A DNA stretch of 64,000 nt from Armatimonadaceae bacterium. GTDB lineage: Bacteria > Armatimonadota > Armatimonadia > Armatimonadales > Armatimonadaceae. Below, piece by piece: positions 8,228 through 16,764 of the stretch. The position numbers were made by a program, and so were the translations under genes. Positions within the stretch are counted from its first letter, which is position 1. Each line of letters opens with the position of its first letter. The stretch is from assembly GCA_030447685.1 (NCBI GenBank), contig JAUJOK010000006.1, positions 1 through 64,000 on the forward strand. The letters are read 5' to 3'. The notes beneath the pieces are model-generated. The model did not search any database. It was not told the DNA's origin and was given only the letters and a program-made list of their open reading frames with translations.

Positions 8228-9091
8228 TCAGCGCACGCCGAGCCGCCGGTCTATCGCCGCAAGCCAGGGAGTCCGCTCGATCACGCGCGACAGGGAAACC
8301 CGCTCGGCGGCGGCATTGATAAAAAGAAGCGCCAGCAGCAGCAGCGCCCGTCCCCATACGGGAAGCGCAATGGCCGCCGCCAGGCCCGCCGTCGCCCCCA
8401 GCAGGTTGGAACCCGTATCGCCCATCATCGCCCGCCCCCGCGCATCCGGCACGGCCTCGACAGCGGCGGCAATAACAAGAACGATCAGCAGCCCCCCACC
8501 GGACAGGCTCTGGCCCAGCGCCGCCAGCGCGCATGTCGGCAGCGCGAGAAGCGCGAACCCGGCCAGCGCGCGACCGGGGCGAACATCCAGAAGATTGAGC
8601 GTATTGGCCGCGAGCGCGATCAGGAGCGCGTCCAGCCCCAGTTCCGGCAGGTTCGCCGCTGCCGCCGCCGCCGACGTGCCGCCGCCGCGCAGCCCCCAGG
8701 CCGCCAGCAGCGCGATGACGCCGCCGCCGACCAGCTTGACGCCGCCGGTGGTCGGGCGGCCCCGCAGCAGCGCCCGCAGGTGCCCGCGAAAGCCGCCGAC
8801 CGCGCGCGTCCCCCACAGATCGTCCGCCAGGCCCAGCAGCCCGAATCCCACCGTTACCAGAAGAAACAGCCGCGCCGACGACGCCATCGGCCCGCCGCTG
8901 CCGCGCCATGCCAGGGATGCGTACACTCCCGCGCCGACAAGAAGAAACGTCAGTCCCACCGATGATGGAATCACATCGCCGCGAAAGTTGGGGCGCACGA
9001 GGCCCAGCAGGCGGCAAAGGAGGCGGGAAACGAAGGGAGCGGCTACCAGCAGCAGCGCCAGCGCCAGCCACGCCGGGCCGGGGACAGTCAC
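8228..9091 (-). CDS. MraY/WecA-type glycosyltransferase family 4 membrane protein
   Basis: A 287-residue polytopic membrane protein with about eight or nine hydrophobic segments. Family motifs are visible: GLADDLWGT (the DD motif), ANTLNLLDVRPG (the NxxNxxDG region, with V-R-P-G replacing the usual G) and MMGDTGSNLLG (the GDxGS motif). The family transfers sugar-1-phosphate to undecaprenyl phosphate. The GTG at 9091 is chosen as start because it overlaps the stop of the upstream glycosyltransferase (GTGA). The long open frame upstream of it overlaps that gene and is not real. The changed third motif may alter donor specificity. It is the last gene of the SteA-SteB operon. Confidence 0.82.
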   Translation of the reverse strand: MTVPGPAWLALALLLVAAPFVSRLLCRLLGLVRPNFRGDVIPSSVGLTFLLVGAGVYASLAWRGSGGPMASSARLFLLVTVGFGLLGLADDLWGTRAVGGFRGHLRALLRGRPTTGGVKLVGGGVIALLAAWGLRGGGTSAAAAAANLPELGLDALLIALAANTLNLLDVRPGRALAGFALLALPTCALAALGQSLSGGGLLIVLVIAAAVEAVPDARGRAMMGDTGSNLLGATAGLAAAIALPVWGRALLLLALLFINAAAERVSLSRVIERTPWLAAIDRRLGVR

Positions 9092-9834
9092 GAACGGCCC
9101 TTTCGCTTCCGGGAGGAGAGCAGGCGGGGCAGGAGCGCGCGGGCGACATCGCGGAGCTGCCGGAAACGGTGCCGCCGCGCGCGCCAATCGCGCCCGGTAA
9201 CACGATGATCCATCTGCGTCGCCACTTCCCGCACCCGGAATCCGGCCCGCAGAACATCGATGGTCAGGGCGGTCTCCACGCCGAAGCCGCGCGCCAAGGG
9301 ACGGGCGGCGGCAAACGCGGCCTGGGTGATACAGCGCTGGCCGGACAGCGGCGCAAGCACAGCGCATCCGGCGAGGCGGCGAATACCCCAGCGTGATAAA
9401 CGCACGACCAGGCCGCTTCCGCCTCCCCGCCCCGGATGAATCGGAAAGGTGGCAACGGTCATGTCCGCATCGCCCGCCAGCACCGGGGTGATCAATACGG
9501 CTGCCCCGGAAGCGGTCGCCCCCAGGTCCGCATCCAGAAACAGCAGCAGGTCGCCGGTGGCCGCGCCGGTGGCTGCGCCTGCGTCCGTGGCTGCGTCTGT
9601 GGCCGCGTCCGCGCCGGTCTCCATCGCCGCCGCCTTGCCCCGGTTGCGACCGTGTTCCACGGCCACTGCCCCGGCTTCGCGGGCAGCCTGCGCCGTGCCG
9701 TCGGTGGAGCCGTCGTCCACCACGATCACCTGATAAACGCCGGGCAGCGCCCGCGCCGCCGCAACCGTGGCCGCGATCCGATCCGCCTCGTTGTAGGCCG
9801 GGATAATCACGGAGACCCGCCCGGCGGCGCTCAC
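9088..9834 (-). CDS. Family 2 glycosyltransferase
   Basis: A 248-residue GT-A fold enzyme: SVIIPAYNEADRI at residues 8-20, VIVVDDGSTDGT near residue 36, and LLFLDADLG supplying the DxD-type metal site near residue 100. Between them is a repetitive Ala/Asp/Thr stretch (residues about 77-93, DAATDAATDAGAATGAATGD) that looks like a short slippage repeat. The C-terminal end is basic (RKRKGRS), as in polyprenyl-phosphate mannosyl/glucosyltransferases. Both ends are coupled by 4-nt overlaps to steB and the GT4 gene. Likely role: lipid-linked sugar synthesis for envelope glycan. Confidence 0.85.
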   Translation of the reverse strand: MSAAGRVSVIIPAYNEADRIAATVAAARALPGVYQVIVVDDGSTDGTAQAAREAGAVAVEHGRNRGKAAAMETGADAATDAATDAGAATGAATGDLLLFLDADLGATASGAAVLITPVLAGDADMTVATFPIHPGRGGGSGLVVRLSRWGIRRLAGCAVLAPLSGQRCITQAAFAAARPLARGFGVETALTIDVLRAGFRVREVATQMDHRVTGRDWRARRHRFRQLRDVARALLPRLLSSRKRKGRS

Positions 9835-10697
9835 GGAGCCTCCGCGCCGGGCGAGTCTTCCAGCGAGGCGGGCAAAACGCGCTCGGCGGTTCCTTTCATC
9901 CCATAGGCCGCTTTTTCACCTAACAGCGCGAACGGCAGCGCGATGCGCCCGGCGGCGCGGTCGATATTATCGACGGTGGCGATTCCCTGCGCCTGATACG
10001 CCCGCATATAAGACACGTCGGCTCCGAGCGGTTCCACGCCCACCACGGCGACCCCCGCCGCCTGCCATGCTTTCGCCAGAGCGGCGTCCAGCGTCCGTGC
10101 CCGTTCCAGAGGATCGCGGGCGTCCTTGGGGCCGGATAACGCCTCCGCGCCGCCGACCAGGACCGCCAGCCGAAACGGAGCGTCCGGCGTCTTTCCCGTC
10201 AGCAGCCCATCGCGCCGAAGCGCGTCCAGAGCGCCCGTATCGCCGCCGCTGCCCGCCGTTACCAGCAGCGGCGCGATCTGCTCCGCCGCTGCCGCCGCCG
10301 CTGCTGTACTCTCCGTACCGGCAGCGAGACGATCAAGCCATGCTTCCCGAGGCAGCGTTATCCGCGTTACGCTCGCCCCGGCAAGCGTCAGCGCCTGCTC
10401 CGTCTGCTCGGCGGCATCGGCATAGTCTCCGGTCTGCACGACCAGAACTTTCCGGCCCGACAGCTTGCGCGCCACTAATTGCGGCAAAAGCCCGCTCAGC
10501 GCCTCCTCGTTCTTTTCCGCCTCCTGGGTCTGCCGCCGCAGTTCCGAAACGCTGGTAGAAAGGTTCCGGTTCAGTGAGCGAATCTGCCGCTCCACGACCG
10601 GCGCGCCGACAAAAAACGTGCCCACTAAAATACCCAGGCCCAGCGCCAGAAACACAGCGGCAAGCGAGGCGATATGAAATCGAAAGTCGGAACTCAT
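9831..10697 (-). CDS. SteB/MctB-family protein (single-pass membrane, coiled coil)
   Basis: A 288-residue protein with an N-terminal transmembrane segment (FHIASLAAVFLALGLGILVG, residues 7-26), a following coiled coil (RQIRSLNRNLSTSVSELRRQ) and an extracytoplasmic alpha/beta domain. This is the arrangement of MctB (copper transporter MctB in Mycobacterium), also called SteB when paired with SteA at the division site. Pairing with a steA homologue 16 bp upstream supports the SteB assignment. The copper-transport name attached to the family is not supported by any metal motif here. Its stop overlaps the GT2 start. Confidence 0.82.
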   Translation of the reverse strand: MSSDFRFHIASLAAVFLALGLGILVGTFFVGAPVVERQIRSLNRNLSTSVSELRRQTQEAEKNEEALSGLLPQLVARKLSGRKVLVVQTGDYADAAEQTEQALTLAGASVTRITLPREAWLDRLAAGTESTAAAAAAAEQIAPLLVTAGSGGDTGALDALRRDGLLTGKTPDAPFRLAVLVGGAEALSGPKDARDPLERARTLDAALAKAWQAAGVAVVGVEPLGADVSYMRAYQAQGIATVDNIDRAAGRIALPFALLGEKAAYGMKGTAERVLPASLEDSPGAEAP

Positions 10698-10713
10698 GAT
10701 TAATCTGCGGCGG

Positions 10714-11943
10714 TCAGCGGAAAAGGACGCGGAACCAGAGCACGATGGATTCCCAGGCGGCCCGGCCCGGCGACGTGCTCATCAGCAGGACAATGACCGG
10801 AAACAGGCCCGACAGCAGCAGGTAGCCGAGCAGCGGCGTGATTCGTTCCTGCTTGCCGTACAGCCGCGACACCCCGCGCGCGTCCACCAGGCGGCTGCCT
10901 ACCTTCAGGCGCACCAGGAAAGTGCTCGCCATGCCGCGCCGCCCTTTATCCAGGAAATCTTCCAGATTGGTGTGCGTCCCCACAGCCACAATCAGGTCGG
11001 CCCCTTTCTCATAGGCCAGAAGGAGGGCGGCATCTTCGCTGGTGCCCGGCACCGGAAACGTCTGCGCCGTCAGCCCGAGCGATTGAACACGGGCAAGACC
11101 GGGAGCCTGCTGCGCGCCGTCGCCGCGCGGGTGGGCATACGCATGGACGACCAGTTCCGCGCCGCAGCGCAGCGCATCATCTCCTATCGAGTCCATATCG
11201 CCCAGGATGATGTCGGGACGGACACCGGAAGCGAGCAGCGTATCCGCCGCCCCATCCACGGCAATGACGATGGGCCGCTGCTCACGCAGATAGCGCCCGA
11301 GCCGCTGGAGGTCTTCCTCGTAGTTCTCGCCGCGAACCGCCACCAGCACGGGCCGACCGGCAATGGCAGCCCGAAGCTCCGGCAGCGAGACCGGGTCGAG
11401 CAGAAGGGCGCGCTCTTCGGCCTGGGAAAGGTAGGTCAGGGTGTTTTCGGCAAAGGCGCGCAACTCCGCGTCCAGATTGGCCCGCGCGGCGTCGAGCCGG
11501 TCCTGGAGCACATCGGTAGATAACTCCCGCAGGCGCGCAATCATCGTGCCGTCCTCGCGCAGCAAATCATTTCCCTGAATCGCCACCGGCTCTCCATCGG
11601 CCAGCAGGCTGAAAAGGTCGGGGCGCGCGCCCGCCTCATCGGGGGAGATATCATAGACCGGAATGCCCGCTTCCAGCAGCACGCCGGGGCCTCGGTTCGG
11701 GTACCGCCCGCTGATCGACGACTGGTTATTGATGACGGCGACGGGGCGACGGCGGGCCAGGGCGCGCGCCGCCAGCGCATCGATGTCGCGGTGATCGATC
11801 ACGACGACCGTACCCGGCGCAAGCCGCGCGGAAAGCTCCTTGGTGCGCCGCCCCAGGCGCACCAGGCCCTTGACGGCGGCGGGCGCAGCGGCGGCGTCCC
11901 CCGTCCGCCGCCCACCCCGCACACTTCCCGCCGATAGCTTCAT
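10714..11943 (-). CDS. steA: SteA-like cytokinetic-ring protein (thiamin pyrophosphokinase-like fold)
   Basis: A 409-residue protein. The central region has DGAADTLLASGVRPDIILGDMDSIGDDAL, here described as residues about 225-255, the substrate-binding pattern of thiamin pyrophosphokinase-like domains. The N-terminal half is the SteA-specific domain with VVVIDHRDIDALAARALA. The C-terminus has one or two membrane-embedding segments (LLGYLLLSGLFPVIVLLM). SteA and SteB were described in actinobacteria as division-septum proteins linked to peptidoglycan hydrolase control. The ATG at 11943 has an AAAGG site, and the longer frame lacks one. It is the first gene of a four-gene operon. Confidence 0.84.
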   Translation of the reverse strand: MKLSAGSVRGGRRTGDAAAAPAAVKGLVRLGRRTKELSARLAPGTVVVIDHRDIDALAARALARRRPVAVINNQSSISGRYPNRGPGVLLEAGIPVYDISPDEAGARPDLFSLLADGEPVAIQGNDLLREDGTMIARLRELSTDVLQDRLDAARANLDAELRAFAENTLTYLSQAEERALLLDPVSLPELRAAIAGRPVLVAVRGENYEEDLQRLGRYLREQRPIVIAVDGAADTLLASGVRPDIILGDMDSIGDDALRCGAELVVHAYAHPRGDGAQQAPGLARVQSLGLTAQTFPVPGTSEDAALLLAYEKGADLIVAVGTHTNLEDFLDKGRRGMASTFLVRLKVGSRLVDARGVSRLYGKQERITPLLGYLLLSGLFPVIVLLMSTSPGRAAWESIVLWFRVLFR

Positions 11944-12071
11944 CCACGCCTTTCTTTCCACGGCACAACGCGCGCCGTCACCGCTGCTGCCACGCGTGCC
12001 GCGCGCCACCGCCCTGCAAACCGATTATAAGAGCGAGCAAACCGGGTGTCAAGCGCACACGCCCGCCCGGT

Positions 12072-12100
12072 TTGACAGCCCCCTGCCCGTATGGTAAACT
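12072..12100 (+). promoter_or_regulatory. Strong sigma70-type promoter for the double-YHS gene
   Basis: TTGACA at 12,072-12,077, a 17-nt spacer, and TAAACT at 12,095-12,100. The expected start near 12,107 leaves a leader of about 160 nt before the ATG at 12,269. The leader has no ORF or riboswitch that I recognise. This accounts for most of the gene-free gap 11,944-12,268. Confidence 0.75.
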
Positions 12101-12268
12101 GCTGCTGTTTGCGCGGACAGCACCGCGCCGCGCGGGTGGTTCGCAGCCAGGCACTCATCGCTTAGATAACGCCGACCTTTCCCGGTTAGTTACGCGCCTC
12201 CTGCGTCGCCGCCACCGCCGCCGCCGCTTGCGTCGGCCTGTTCCGCTCACTCCCAAAGGAGCTTTGAA

Positions 12269-12847
12269 ATGACTTCGATCCAGTTGCGCCTGACGCTCAC
12301 AGCGGGCGTCGCTCTCTCCGCCGCCCTTGCCGCCGCGCCCACCCTGGCCGGTCCCAAGGTTCTTAAAAAGACCACAGCGGCAGCGCCCGTTGTCTGCGCC
12401 GTGACGGGTGAAGAGGTCAAGGACACTTCCCGCCCCATCAGCTACAACAACAAGAACTACTATGTCTGCTGCGCGGGCTGCAAACCGGAGTTCGACAAGA
12501 ACCCCGCCAAGTACAGCCGGATGTCCGACCTGCGAACCGAAATCTATGCCGCCGAGCAGAAGCTGGCCGCGCTGAAGGCTGATTTCGCCGCCGTTGAAAA
12601 GGGACCTGCGGCGGCGGCCCCCGCTGCTGCGACCAAGCCCGCTTCTGCCGCCGCCACGGGCGAAACCTACTGCGCGATTCAGGGCAGCGTGATCCCGGCG
12701 GCCAAGGCGGGAACGCTGACCACCGCCTACAACGGCAAGACCTACGAGTTCTGCTGCGGCGGCTGCAAGACCAAGTTCGACGCCGACCCCGCCAGGAATG
12801 CAGCGGCTGCCGACGAGCGAGCCGCCAAACGCACCGCCAGCAAGTAG
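12269..12847 (+). CDS. Secreted protein with two YHS/TRASH-type metal-binding domains
   Basis: A 192-residue protein with a Sec signal peptide (residues 1-27). It has two homologous modules: VVCAVTGEEVK...YYVCCAGCKPEFDKNP (residues about 41-82) and TYCAIQGSVIP...YEFCCGGCKTKFDADP (residues about 131-172), separated by a helical Ala/Lys linker. Each module has one Cys early and a CCxGC cluster late, the pattern of YHS/TRASH domains that bind soft metals. Location is expected to be periplasmic. A strong promoter and a long leader precede it and a terminator follows it, so it is monocistronic. Similar modules occur at 25,047 and 50,528, pointing to a shared metal theme. Confidence 0.85.
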   Translation: MTSIQLRLTLTAGVALSAALAAAPTLAGPKVLKKTTAAAPVVCAVTGEEVKDTSRPISYNNKNYYVCCAGCKPEFDKNPAKYSRMSDLRTEIYAAEQKLAALKADFAAVEKGPAAAAPAAATKPASAAATGETYCAIQGSVIPAAKAGTLTTAYNGKTYEFCCGGCKTKFDADPARNAAAADERAAKRTASK

Positions 12848-12863
12848 TTCATTCCCGTTTTTG

Positions 12864-12901
12864 AAAAAGCCGACGCTTCTCCTGTCAGAGCGTCGGCTTT
12901 T
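12864..12901. terminator. Bidirectional terminator between convergent genes
   Basis: AAAAGCCGACGCT at 12,865-12,877 pairs with AGCGTCGGCTTTT at 12,889-12,901. A-rich and T-rich flanks make it functional in both directions, for the YHS gene and the DUF1080 gene. Confidence 0.88.
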
Positions 12902-12916
12902 GCTTTGCCTGCTTCG

Positions 12917-13561
12917 CTAATACTTCTCGGAGCCTTCCTTGGGCAGCGGCGCGATCCAGATGTTGCGATAGCGGACCGCGTTGCCGTGATCCTGAAGCAT
13001 GATCGGGCCGGGGTCGGCGTAGTCCTCGTTCATCGCCCCGCCGGTCTGCGTCGCGGCCTCGACATTGTTATGGATCAATATCCCGTTGTGCAGCACGGAA
13101 ACGCGCGCGTTTTCCGTCTTCCTGCCGTTCCCGTCGAAACGCGGCGCGCGGAAGAAGATGTCATAAACCTGCCATTCGTCGGGCCGCTTCGAGGCGTTCA
13201 CCAGCGGTGCGGCCCGGTCGTACAGCGCGCCGCAGTCGCCCCGGCCCGGCGGGTTCTTACCCCAGGAATCCAGCACCTGAATCTCGTAACGCCCCTGCAG
13301 GAAAACGCCGCTGTTGCTGCGTCCCTGGCCGGTAACATCGGGCGGTGAATCGGGGCAGTAGAACTCCACATGGAGCTGGAAATCCTCGAACTTCTGGCGC
13401 GTGACAATATCGCCGCCGCGTGTCACCATGTAGCCGCTTTCGATAGGCCAGGCGGCTTTCTCACCGCTGCCGCGTTTTGTCCATTGATCCAGGTTCGAGC
13501 CGTCAAAAAGAGCCACGGCTCCCTCCGGCGCGGAAAGGCCGGCGGGGCTGCTGTCGGGCAT
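12917..13561 (-). CDS. DUF1080 (3-keto-disaccharide hydrolase-like) protein
   Basis: A 214-residue jelly-roll protein with the DUF1080 signature: ALFDGSNLDQWTKRG at residues 17-31, DFQLHVEFYCP near residue 63, RSNSGVFLQGRYEIQVLDSWG near residue 85, and a C-terminal IMLQDHGNAVRYRNIWIAPL. Members are concanavalin-like lectin/glucanase folds associated with oligosaccharide processing, and some cleave 3-keto-glycosides. No signal peptide is visible at this start. An AGGAGAAG site supports the ATG at 13,561. A small broken frame immediately upstream (13,574-13,751) could be a remnant N-terminal or leader sequence. Confidence 0.87.
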   Translation of the reverse strand: MPDSSPAGLSAPEGAVALFDGSNLDQWTKRGSGEKAAWPIESGYMVTRGGDIVTRQKFEDFQLHVEFYCPDSPPDVTGQGRSNSGVFLQGRYEIQVLDSWGKNPPGRGDCGALYDRAAPLVNASKRPDEWQVYDIFFRAPRFDGNGRKTENARVSVLHNGILIHNNVEAATQTGGAMNEDYADPGPIMLQDHGNAVRYRNIWIAPLPKEGSEKY

Positions 13562-13573
13562 GGAAGTCTTCTC

Positions 13574-13751
13574 CTATCTGCGTTTGGCGCTGCCGGGAAC
13601 GTTCCGTGCCGCTCCCTTTAACTCCTCCTGCGGACGCGCCGCAATCGGTCGCGCCGCAATCGGCGTGAGCGGCATCCAGAACGCGCCGCTACGCTGCCAC
13701 TGCCGCCGCAAGAACGCCTTTTCCGGCCTTCGTCCACCACCTGCTCGGCAT
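13574..13751 (-). pseudogene. Possible small broken ORF upstream of the DUF1080 gene
   Basis: On the minus strand an ATG at 13,751 opens MPSRWWTKAGKGVLAAAVAA then stops. A one-base shift would instead read through KAFLRRQWQRSGAFWMPLTP and end at TAG 13,574-13,576, just before the DUF1080 ribosome-binding site. This may be a frameshifted small gene or chance. The rest of the 13,562-13,868 gap holds the panC leader and nothing else I can name. Confidence 0.25.
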
Positions 13752-13868
13752 TAAATCCCTCTCCCTAAAAACAACGGCTCTTTCTTCATAGTACCGCGTA
13801 CCGTGCGTGCGGTGATCCCGGCAGAGCGGGCAATATGATAAACTGGTTGCAGGCAGGAGGCGGCGAGG

Positions 13869-14741
13869 GTGGAACGACTGACGACGGCAAGCAGCGTGCG
13901 GTTTCGGCTGCGCGAGGCGCGCAAAGCGGAACAGGTTATCGGTTATGTGCCGACGATGGGGGCACTGCACGAGGGGCATCTGAGCCTGATCCGTCAGGCA
14001 GGGAGCGAGTGCGGCACGGTCGTTGTTTCTGTATTTGTCAATCCGACTCAGTTCAACGATGCCGCCGACCTGGAAGCCTATCCGCGCGACCTGGCCCGCG
14101 ACGCCGCGCTTGCCGAAGAGGCCGGAGCAGACCTGCTGTTCGCGCCCGAAGCCGGTGAAATGTATCCGGAAGGCTTTCAAACGCATATCACGCCGGGCGC
14201 GCTGGCGAAACCGCTGGAAGGCCATTTCCGACCCGGCCACTTCGAGGGTGTCTGCACCGTCGTCGCCAAGCTGCTGAATATCGTCCAGCCGGACCGGGCG
14301 TACTTCGGGGAAAAGGACTGGCAGCAGCTTAAAGTCGTGGAGCGCATGGTTCTCGACCTGAATCTGCCGACCGCTATCGTCTCGGTTCCCACGGTGCGCG
14401 AGCCGGACGGCCTGGCGATGAGCAGCCGCAACGCCCGCCTGTCCCCCGATGCCCGTGAGCGCGCGCGGGTCATTCCTTATCTGCTGGATACCGCGCAGGA
14501 GCTTCTGGAATCGGCCACCACGGAAACCCGCACCGACAGCGGCCCGGTGCTGCGCCAGTGGCTGGTCAGCCTGCTGGAATCGCACCAGCCCGCCGCCCAG
14601 GTGGATTATATCGCCGTCATGGACCCGGAAACGCTGCACGAGATAAACGAAATCCGGGACCGGGCGCTGGTCGCCATCGCGCTGCATATCGGCGGCGTCC
14701 GCCTGATCGACAACCGCATCATCACCGCCCCGCCTCGATAG
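13869..14741 (+). CDS. panC: Pantothenate synthetase
   Basis: A 290-residue cytoplasmic enzyme that joins pantoate and beta-alanine using ATP, the last step of pantothenate synthesis. Hallmarks: YVPTMGALHEGHLSLI with the HxGH motif at about residues 28-43, SVFVNPTQFN near residue 58, YFGEKDWQQL near residue 150 and the KMSKS-like MSSRNARLSP near residue 187. Length matches the family. Translation starts at GTG, with GGAGG 7 nt upstream; no ATG exists in a sensible position. panB and panD are not nearby, so it stands alone before the sigma factor gene. Confidence 0.95.
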   Translation: MERLTTASSVRFRLREARKAEQVIGYVPTMGALHEGHLSLIRQAGSECGTVVVSVFVNPTQFNDAADLEAYPRDLARDAALAEEAGADLLFAPEAGEMYPEGFQTHITPGALAKPLEGHFRPGHFEGVCTVVAKLLNIVQPDRAYFGEKDWQQLKVVERMVLDLNLPTAIVSVPTVREPDGLAMSSRNARLSPDARERARVIPYLLDTAQELLESATTETRTDSGPVLRQWLVSLLESHQPAAQVDYIAVMDPETLHEINEIRDRALVAIALHIGGVRLIDNRIITAPPR

Positions 14742-14790
14742 CCCCGAACCTTTTCTCCACAAGACAACTATATAGAGTGCAGGCCAACGG

Positions 14791-15351
14791 ATGGAGCCAA
14801 CGGACATCGAACTGATGCTGCGGGCGAAGGACGGGGATGTCGCAGCCTTCCAGGAACTGGCGCACCGCTACCGGGAGCCGCTGAGGCGGTTCTTCGCGAG
14901 CCTTCTGGCGGATCGCTCGCAGGCCGATGACTTTGCCCAGGAGACACTTCTGCGCCTTTGGAGCACGCGGCAGCGCTATGAGCCGACGGGCCGGTTTTCG
15001 ACGTATCTTTTTCAGATCGGCAGGCACTACTGGCTGAACCAGCGGAACCGATTCCAGGCGATTCACTATTGCGAGGCCGCGGCGGACGCCGTTATCGAAG
15101 TGCAGGCCCCGCCCGCCACGCAGCCGGAGAGGATTCTGCTCCAGCAATACCGCGACGAACGTATCCGCCGCGCCATCCCGGCGCTGCCGGAGCATTACCG
15201 GATTGTCTTTGAAATGAGCCACTTCGAGGGCCTGAAGCACACGGACATCGGCTGCCGTCTCGGGATTCCCGTCGGTACGGTCAAATCGCGCATGGCGGAG
15301 GCCGTGCGGCGGCTACGGCAGACGCTTTCCGAAGAGGACGAGAAAGGATAA
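14791..15351 (+). CDS. ECF-type RNA polymerase sigma factor
   Basis: A 186-residue sigma factor. Region 2 covers residues 20-85 (AFQELAHRYREPLRRFFASL, ADDFAQETLLRLW) and region 4 covers residues 128-178 (IPALPEHYRIVFEMSHFEG, IGCRLGIPVGTVKSRMAEAV). It should direct RNA polymerase to a specific regulon. The next gene starts 4 bp after its stop and begins with an anti-sigma-like segment, so the two probably form a sigma/regulator pair. That partner continues into a secretion-ATPase domain rather than the usual membrane anchor, which is unusual. Confidence 0.92.
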   Translation: MEPTDIELMLRAKDGDVAAFQELAHRYREPLRRFFASLLADRSQADDFAQETLLRLWSTRQRYEPTGRFSTYLFQIGRHYWLNQRNRFQAIHYCEAAADAVIEVQAPPATQPERILLQQYRDERIRRAIPALPEHYRIVFEMSHFEGLKHTDIGCRLGIPVGTVKSRMAEAVRRLRQTLSEEDEKG

Positions 15352-15355
15352 ACGA

Positions 15356-16764
15356 ATGGCATCCTATCTGGAAGAACAGCAGCAGGCGCTCGCCTATTTG
15401 CGGGGCGAGATGAACGACGAGGAGCAAAGGGCTTTTGAAGATGCTCTCACACGCTCCGATGAGCAGCGTGCGGAACTGGAGCGAAGCCGCGAACTGCTTG
15501 ATCTTCTGGCGGCGGCCAGCGAAGAGTCCATCGTCAAGCGGGTCAACCGGATCATTGTGCAGGCTATTGGGCGAGCAGCCAGCGATATTCACCTCGTCCC
15601 GGAAAAAGACGAGACCGTGGTAAGCCTCCGTGTGGATGGCTACCTCCAGGAGATGGAGCGTTTTCCCCGAGAGTTTCACCGGCCCGTGGTGAACCGCTGG
15701 AAGACGATGGCGCAGGCGAACCTCACGCAATGGCAGGTGCCGCAGGAGGGCCTTATTCCGGTGCGGCACCACGAGAAAGACTACAATCTGCGCGTGAGTT
15801 TCCTCCCGCAGCTATACGGCGAACGCGTCACCGCGCACCTGATGGACAAGTCCGCCGTCTTTCTCGGCCTGCAAAGGCTGGAACTATCCCCGTCCCACCG
15901 GGAATCTCTGAAGCGGCTGGCCGAGCGCGGCTCCGGTCTGATCGTAACGGCGGGCTCGCGGGCAGCGGCAAGACGACCCTGCTCTACTCGCTGCTCCTGC
16001 ATCTCCAGGCGCGGGATAGGGAGCAGAAACGCACGCGCAACATTATGACCGTCGAGGACCCGGTGGAGTGCGCTCTCCCCGGCATCTCCCAGACCAGCGT
16101 GAACCGCAACGTCGGCCTGACCTATCCGGCTGCCCTGCGCGCCTTTTTGCGCAGCGACGCGGACGTGGTGATGCTCGGCGGGTTGCGCGACCTGGAGACG
16201 CTGGAACTGGCCGCGGAGATAACTATTACCGGACGCCTGCTGCTGTCCGTGCTGCACGTCAGCAGCGCGATAGGGGTTATCCAGCGACTGCGAGAGATCG
16301 GTCTCGCCCCGTTCCTGACGGCCCAGGCGCTTGCGGGCGCGGTCGGCCAGCGCCTGGTGCGCAAAGTCTGTTCCGAATGCGTGACCGAATACGAACCTTC
16401 ACCCGATGATCTGCAAAAAGCCGGGCTGTCCCCCATCGAGGACGGCCCGTTTCGGCGCGGCGCGGGCTGCGCGGCCTGCGGGAACACCGGTTTTCAGGGG
16501 CGTGTCGGCCTCTTCGAGGTGCTGGAAGTTCCCGACCGGCTGCGTCCCCTCATCGCCGAGAACGCGCCGTATGAGACGCTGTGGCGGGAAACGTTCGGGC
16601 GCACGGGCGGCTCGCTCTGGGACGATGCGCGCGACAAGGTGCGGGCGGGTCTGACCACCGTCGAGGAAGTGACCTGGACGCTGTTCGACTACCCGCGCCT
16701 CGCGCCGGAAAGCCCCATCGAATCTAACAGCTATCCGCTTCCGCGCCTATCAGGAGGAACCGAA
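15356..16764 (+). pseudogene. Anti-sigma-like N-terminus fused to a GspE/PilB-type ATPase, frameshifted
   Basis: Residues 1-60 resemble an anti-sigma N-terminal segment (LRGEMNDEEQRAFEDALTR). Then a GspE/PilB ATPase follows: SDIHLVPEKDETVVSLRVDG, Walker A AGSGKTTLL, Asp box IMTVEDPVE, Walker B region DADVVMLGGLRDLETLE, His-box-like TGRLLLSVLH, and zinc cysteines CSEC and CAAC. The Walker A motif is one base out of frame: the upstream frame reads VTAG at 15,944-15,955 and runs on to 16,048, and the ATPase continues in the next frame. A single missing G in the GGG run at 15,952-15,954 explains it. The usual Walker B Glu (GEIRD) is Gly (GGLRD). The frame runs without a stop into the Clp-N gene. 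Confidence 0.72.

Noticed and set aside
8087-9200. Plus-strand open frames opposite the GT4/GT2 genes
   Set aside because: They are Arg/Gln/Ser-rich shadows with no ribosome-binding sites or motifs. The minus-strand genes have overlapping start/stop junctions and family motifs.
9540-9620. GTGGCTGCGTC-type triplet/hexamer run as a regulatory repeat
   Set aside because: It is in frame within the GT2 gene and encodes an Ala/Asp/Thr stretch, most simply a coding slippage repeat.
9831-10697. Naming this gene a copper transporter and joining it to the metal theme
   Set aside because: The MctB family name suggests copper, but no metal ligands are visible, and pairing with steA points to envelope/division function.
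15940-15965. Programmed ribosomal frameshift in the GspE-like gene
   Set aside because: No slippery heptamer with a downstream pseudoknot was evident. A one-base loss in a G run is simpler, especially as the adjacent region is decaying.
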